Position numbers and translations under genes: made by a program. From Simonsiella muelleri ATCC 29453 (lineage in GTDB: Bacteria > Pseudomonadota > Gammaproteobacteria > Burkholderiales > Neisseriaceae): 64,000 bases of DNA. The notes beneath the pieces were generated by a model, which did not search any database, was not told the origin of the DNA, and worked only from the letters and a program-made list of their open reading frames with translations. Shown here piece by piece: positions 60,996-64,000 of this stretch; the stretch's first letter is position 1, and each line of letters starts with the position of its first letter. Location: positions 1,798,001 to 1,862,000 of the forward strand of contig NZ_CP019448.1 of assembly GCF_002951835.1 (NCBI RefSeq), read 5' to 3'.

Positions 60996-61039
60996 ATTTT
61001 CAGGCTGCCTTAATATTTGAATTAAGGCAGCCTGAAAAT
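60996..61039. terminator. Inverted DUS pair between antiporter and pyk
   Basis: ATTTTCAGGCTGCCTTAAT (60996-61014) and ATTAAGGCAGCCTGAAAAT (61021-61039) form a perfect 19-bp stem with a 6-nt loop, serving two convergent genes. Confidence 0.8.
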
Positions 61040-61061
61040 CATTTTTATAGTCAGAACACAA

Positions 61062-62531
61062 TTAATGCACTGTAATAATTTGAATGGTATTGGTTGCACC
61101 CGACTCACGCATACGCAAGCCACTGGTAATAATGTATTGGTCGCCAGCCTTCAATACATCGCGTTCTACCAATAAATTTTCCACTTCTTGTAACGCAGTT
61201 TCGTGGTCGGTACTGGTCGCCAAATTCAACGGACGCACACCACGATACATTGCCATGCGACGTTGTGCTTTTTCACTTGGGGTCAGTGCGTAAATCGGAA
61301 TCAAAATACCATAACGACTCACTTTAAATGCCGATGTGCCACTTTCAGTCAATGCCACAATCGCTTTGGCATTGGTTGTACGCGCCAAATGCACTGCTGC
61401 ACTGGCAATCGCATTCAATGAATTGCCTTCTACCGCCACATCATCATCTTTCACGCCCACCAATGAATCTTGTTCTTTTTCAGCAGTCGCGCAAATCATG
61501 GCCATTTGACGAACCGTTTCAAATGGATACGCACCAATCGCCGTTTCAGCCGAACACATTACCGCATCAGTACCGTCCAACACCGCATTCGCCACGTCGC
61601 TCACTTCAGCGCGAGTAGGCACGGGATTGGTAATCATGCTTTCCATCATTTGCGTGGCGGTGATGCTAAAACGCCCCATTTCACGCGCACGGCGAATCAT
61701 GCGTTTTTGCAAAGCAGGCACAGCCGCATTACCCACTTCCACTGCCAAATCGCCACGCGCCACCATGATGCCATCAGATGCTTCAATGATTTCGTCCAAA
61801 TTTTCAATGGCCTCAATACGCTCAATTTTAGACACCAAACCTGGCTGCACGCTAATACCCAAAGCCGCGCATTCTTTGGCAACGGCTTCACGCGCCATGT
61901 GCATATCTGCCGCATTTTTCACAAAACTCACAGCCAAATAATCGCAACCAATTTTCACAGCAGTTTTCAAATCACAGAAATCTTTTTCGGTAAATGCACC
62001 AGCCGACAAGCCTCCCCCTTGTTTATTAATGCCTTTATTGGATTTTAAATAATGACTGTTGTTGGCAACGGTTAAAATTTCGCTGCCTGATACACTTTGC
62101 ACCGTAACCGTTAACAAACCATCGTCCAGCAACAGGATATCGCCAGCTTTCACATCGTTTGGCAATTCACGATAATCCAAACCAATGCGCTCACGGCTGC
62201 CTTCACCGACCAAAGCCGCGTCAAACAACACTTTTTCACCAGTCGCAATGTCCACACCACCATTTAGTAATTTAGATACGCGAATTTTCGGACCTTGCAA
62301 ATCCGCCATAATCGCTACTTCGCGTCCAGCTTGGCGAGCGGCTTCACGAACAATTTGCGCATTTTCTTCATGAAATTCGGGCGTACCATGGCTGAAATTG
62401 AAACGCACAACGTGCAAGCCGCCAACCGTAATCATGTCGCGTAACAAATCCACGTTGTTGCTACCTGGCCCTAAAGTTGCCACGATTTTGGTATTGTGGC
62501 GGATACGGGTTAAGTCTCGTTTTAAACTCAT
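61062..62531 (-). CDS. pyk: Pyruvate kinase
   Basis: PEP + ADP to pyruvate + ATP; 489 aa. VATLGPGSNNVDLLRDMI, FNFSHGTPEFHEENA, IMADLQGPKIRVSKL, LAVSFVKNAADMHMA, IMVARGDLAVEVG with the catalytic loop, and ATQMMESMITNPVPTRAEVS are all present, and the C-terminal regulatory domain ends VHIITQI-like (NTIQIITVH). Intact; one gene unit. Confidence 0.97.
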   Translation of the reverse strand: MSLKRDLTRIRHNTKIVATLGPGSNNVDLLRDMITVGGLHVVRFNFSHGTPEFHEENAQIVREAARQAGREVAIMADLQGPKIRVSKLLNGGVDIATGEKVLFDAALVGEGSRERIGLDYRELPNDVKAGDILLLDDGLLTVTVQSVSGSEILTVANNSHYLKSNKGINKQGGGLSAGAFTEKDFCDLKTAVKIGCDYLAVSFVKNAADMHMAREAVAKECAALGISVQPGLVSKIERIEAIENLDEIIEASDGIMVARGDLAVEVGNAAVPALQKRMIRRAREMGRFSITATQMMESMITNPVPTRAEVSDVANAVLDGTDAVMCSAETAIGAYPFETVRQMAMICATAEKEQDSLVGVKDDDVAVEGNSLNAIASAAVHLARTTNAKAIVALTESGTSAFKVSRYGILIPIYALTPSEKAQRRMAMYRGVRPLNLATSTDHETALQEVENLLVERDVLKAGDQYIITSGLRMRESGATNTIQIITVH

Positions 62532-62877
62532 ATTTTTGTCCTAATCTAAGTTGATTAATAAAATGTCGGGAAAATAATCTTGTAAGATTATAACGCAATT
62601 TAACTAAAATTCGTCTGATTTTCATCAAAAATGATACAATTATGAAAGATTATTACGAGAATATTTCAGGCAGCTTGCATGCTAGTAGCACTCCTAATTG
62701 GATTAGCGTGAAATTCAACGCAGCAGACGTGCTAAATGGGGCAAAAAGACATCGCGCTTGGCGATAAATACAGGTTCTTAAATACATCTAAAATCGTATT
62801 CAACTAATTAAAAATATTTTAAATCTGTATAGCCTGCCACATTCACTTCATAAACAAATTGTCAATAAACTTTGTGA
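62532..62877. repeat. Intergenic stretch with an inverted copy of a dispersed repeat
   Basis: 62690-62781 (TTCAACGCAGCAGACGTGCT, AAATGGGGCAAAAAGACATC, then ATACAGGTTCTT) is the reverse complement of 3110-3190, with about 85 per cent identity by eye. The outer motif ACAGGTTCTTA matches the IS5 terminal repeat, so a MITE-like origin is possible. The rest is AT-rich with the pyk promoter presumably near 62540-62640. Confidence 0.65.
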
Positions 62878-63072
62878 TTATTCTGCTTCGTTAATCCAAG
62901 CCATTTGAATGGCTTCCAAAACTTTCTCGCCACAGCGACTGGCATCATCATCAAAATCAGGCAATGCCATAATTAAATCACGCAATTGTGTGAAACGAAC
63001 GGTTTTAGGGTTAATTTCGGGGTGATTATCGTAGAGTTCTTCGGCGATGCATTGTGTATCGGTCCATTTCAT
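62878..63072 (-). CDS. iscX: Fe-S cluster assembly protein IscX
   Basis: 64 aa, normal length. MKWTDTQCIAEELYDNHPEI and RFTQLRDLIMALPDFDDDAS match IscX, an acidic protein that binds IscS and iron and modulates cluster assembly. It is intact, and the isc cluster itself is not in the window. GGAGC lies a few bases before ATG. Confidence 0.93.
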   Translation of the reverse strand: MKWTDTQCIAEELYDNHPEINPKTVRFTQLRDLIMALPDFDDDASRCGEKVLEAIQMAWINEAE

Positions 63073-63177
63073 AATTAAGCTCCAAAAATGAGAAATTCAA
63101 TTATTATACATTGAAAGGCTGCCTGAAAAAGCGCAAAATACCACACTTTCCAACCATTTTGAATTGAAGGAAAGCAC

Positions 63178-64000
63178 ATGACTCATCAACTTCATCCCCA
63201 AACTTTAGCCATTCGTGGCAGCAAAGAACAAACCGCCTACAACGAACACCAGCAAGCCTTATTTTTAACCAGCAGCTTTATGTTTGACAGTGCAGCAGAT
63301 GGTGCAGCTATTTTTGCAAAACAAAAACAAGGTTTTACTTATTCACGCACGGCAAACCCAACCGTAACCACTTTCCAAAAACGCATCGCCCAATTGGAAC
63401 AAGCTGAAGAAGGCATTGCCACAGGTACAGGCATGGCAGCGATTCAGGCAGCCTTATTGACCTTTTTGAGTGCAGGCGACCACTTAATCAGCAGCCGCAG
63501 TTTGTTTGGCACAACAGCTGGATTTATTACTGGGCATTTAATGCGCTTTGGTATTGAAGTAACATTTGTTTCACAAACTGATGTGTCTGAATGGGAAAAA
63601 GCCATTCGTCCCAATACCAAAATGTTGTTTTTGGAAACACCGTCCAATCCATTGTGCGAAGTGGGCGATTTGGAAAAGTTAGCCGAATTGGCACACAAAA
63701 ACAATGCACTATTGGCAGTAGATAACGCGTTTTGTTCACCAGCTGTGCAGCAACCGTTAAAATTTGGTGTGGATTTGTCGGTACAATCTGCCACCAAAGC
63801 CATTGACGGACAAGGTCGCGTGTTAGGCGGTATTGTGTGTGGCAAAGCAGAATTAATTCAAAAAATTGCGTTGTATGTTAATTCTATGGGCTTGAGTTTA
63901 TCGCCATTTAATGCGTGGATTTTATTAAGTGGCGTGGAAACCATGTTGCTGCGTGTGCGTGAACAAAATCAAGCAGCACTCAAAATCGCTCAATGGCTAC
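63178..64000 (+). CDS. metZ: O-succinylhomoserine sulfhydrylase, C-terminus beyond window
   Basis: PLP enzyme that makes homocysteine from O-succinylhomoserine and sulphide; 274 codons are visible. LAIRGSKEQTAYNEHQQALF, FTYSRTANPTVTTFQKRIAQ, GTGMAAIQAALLTF (PLP loop), FLETPSNPLCEVGDLEKLA, LAVDNAFCSPAVQQPLKFG and the PLP lysine in SATKAIDGQGRVLGG are present. AAGGAAAGCAC precedes ATG 63178. It pairs functionally with metX at 50260. The gene continues past base 64000. Confidence 0.93.
   Translation, partial: MTHQLHPQTLAIRGSKEQTAYNEHQQALFLTSSFMFDSAADGAAIFAKQKQGFTYSRTANPTVTTFQKRIAQLEQAEEGIATGTGMAAIQAALLTFLSAGDHLISSRSLFGTTAGFITGHLMRFGIEVTFVSQTDVSEWEKAIRPNTKMLFLETPSNPLCEVGDLEKLAELAHKNNALLAVDNAFCSPAVQQPLKFGVDLSVQSATKAIDGQGRVLGGIVCGKAELIQKIALYVNSMGLSLSPFNAWILLSGVETMLLRVREQNQAALKIAQWL

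Noticed and set aside
61470..62048. 192-residue plus-strand frame within pyk
   Set aside because: Antisense shadow; composition rich in His/Arg/Thr as expected for the complement of this gene.

Overview
The window looks like chromosome of a member of the Neisseriaceae, most likely from the Simonsiella/Alysiella/Conchiformibius/Kingella side of the family. The main reason is the very dense 12-mer AGGCAGCCTGAA / AGGCTGCCTGAA, usually seen as the near-palindrome TTTCAGGCAGCCTGAAA. These match the AG-king and AG-sim dialects of the Neisseriaceae DNA uptake sequence (DUS). Gene content agrees: monomeric isocitrate dehydrogenase, ZnuD, a maltose phosphorylase-pgmB pair, MetX/MetZ, and a pyrBI operon. 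Species cannot be named from the sequence alone.

Layout. 1-9.0 kb: partial PH-domain gene, icd, two related outer-membrane beta-barrel genes, recB (one frameshift). 9.2-11.0 kb: an IS5-type element with an IS982-type element nested in it (7-bp target duplication). 11.1-16.5 kb: a 935-aa orphan protein, a pseG-pseH fusion split at an A10 tract, and a membrane protein. 16.6-21.3 kb: another IS5-type copy, the zinc receptor znuD, an IS1016-like copy, and an internally deleted dxr. 21.4-23.8 kb: feoA-feoB and a Cys-rich partner. 24.0-27.6 kb: an accessory island with vapB, half of vapC, an 849-bp IS, a CDI immunity gene with the tail of its toxin, a second IS982-type copy and a broken azlD. 27.6-31.5 kb: azlC, hemH, purE, lysS. 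31.7-34.4 kb: fourteen tandem ATACAGAT octamers, then a four-gene PAS / roadblock / PAS / PhnD-like operon. 34.4-44.6 kb: tex, a histidine phosphatase, pyrF, a YidB-like gene, an amino-acid ABC transporter pair, clpX, a pseudouridine synthase, ctpA. 44.8-46.6 kb: a third IS5-type fragment, the other half of vapC and an inverted second 849-bp IS. 46.6-64 kb: truncated maltose phosphorylase, pgmB, ackA, metX, lpxK, der, a YfgM-like gene, hisS, a small lipoprotein, cytochrome b561, 4.5S RNA, pyrI, pyrB (frameshifted, with a possible attenuator leader), a CitMHS-type transporter, pyk, iscX and partial metZ.

Main interpretation. The two halves of vapC lie 21 kb apart, each against one of two inverted 849-bp IS copies; joining them through one CTAG restores a continuous PIN-domain toxin. 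The 25.3-45.8 kb block has therefore probably been inverted by recombination between the IS copies. The best candidate for an undescribed system is the octamer-repeat-led PAS/roadblock/PAS/PhnD-like operon, which looks like a cytoplasmic redox or ligand sensing module. Other notable points are an A10 tract that may switch pseudaminic-acid synthesis, a dxr deletion whose junction is a DUS, an IS-disrupted CDI toxin/immunity locus, and a possible leader-peptide attenuator before pyrB. Several otherwise intact genes (recB, pyrB) carry one-base homopolymer indels, so sequencing error must be excluded before they are called pseudogenes.
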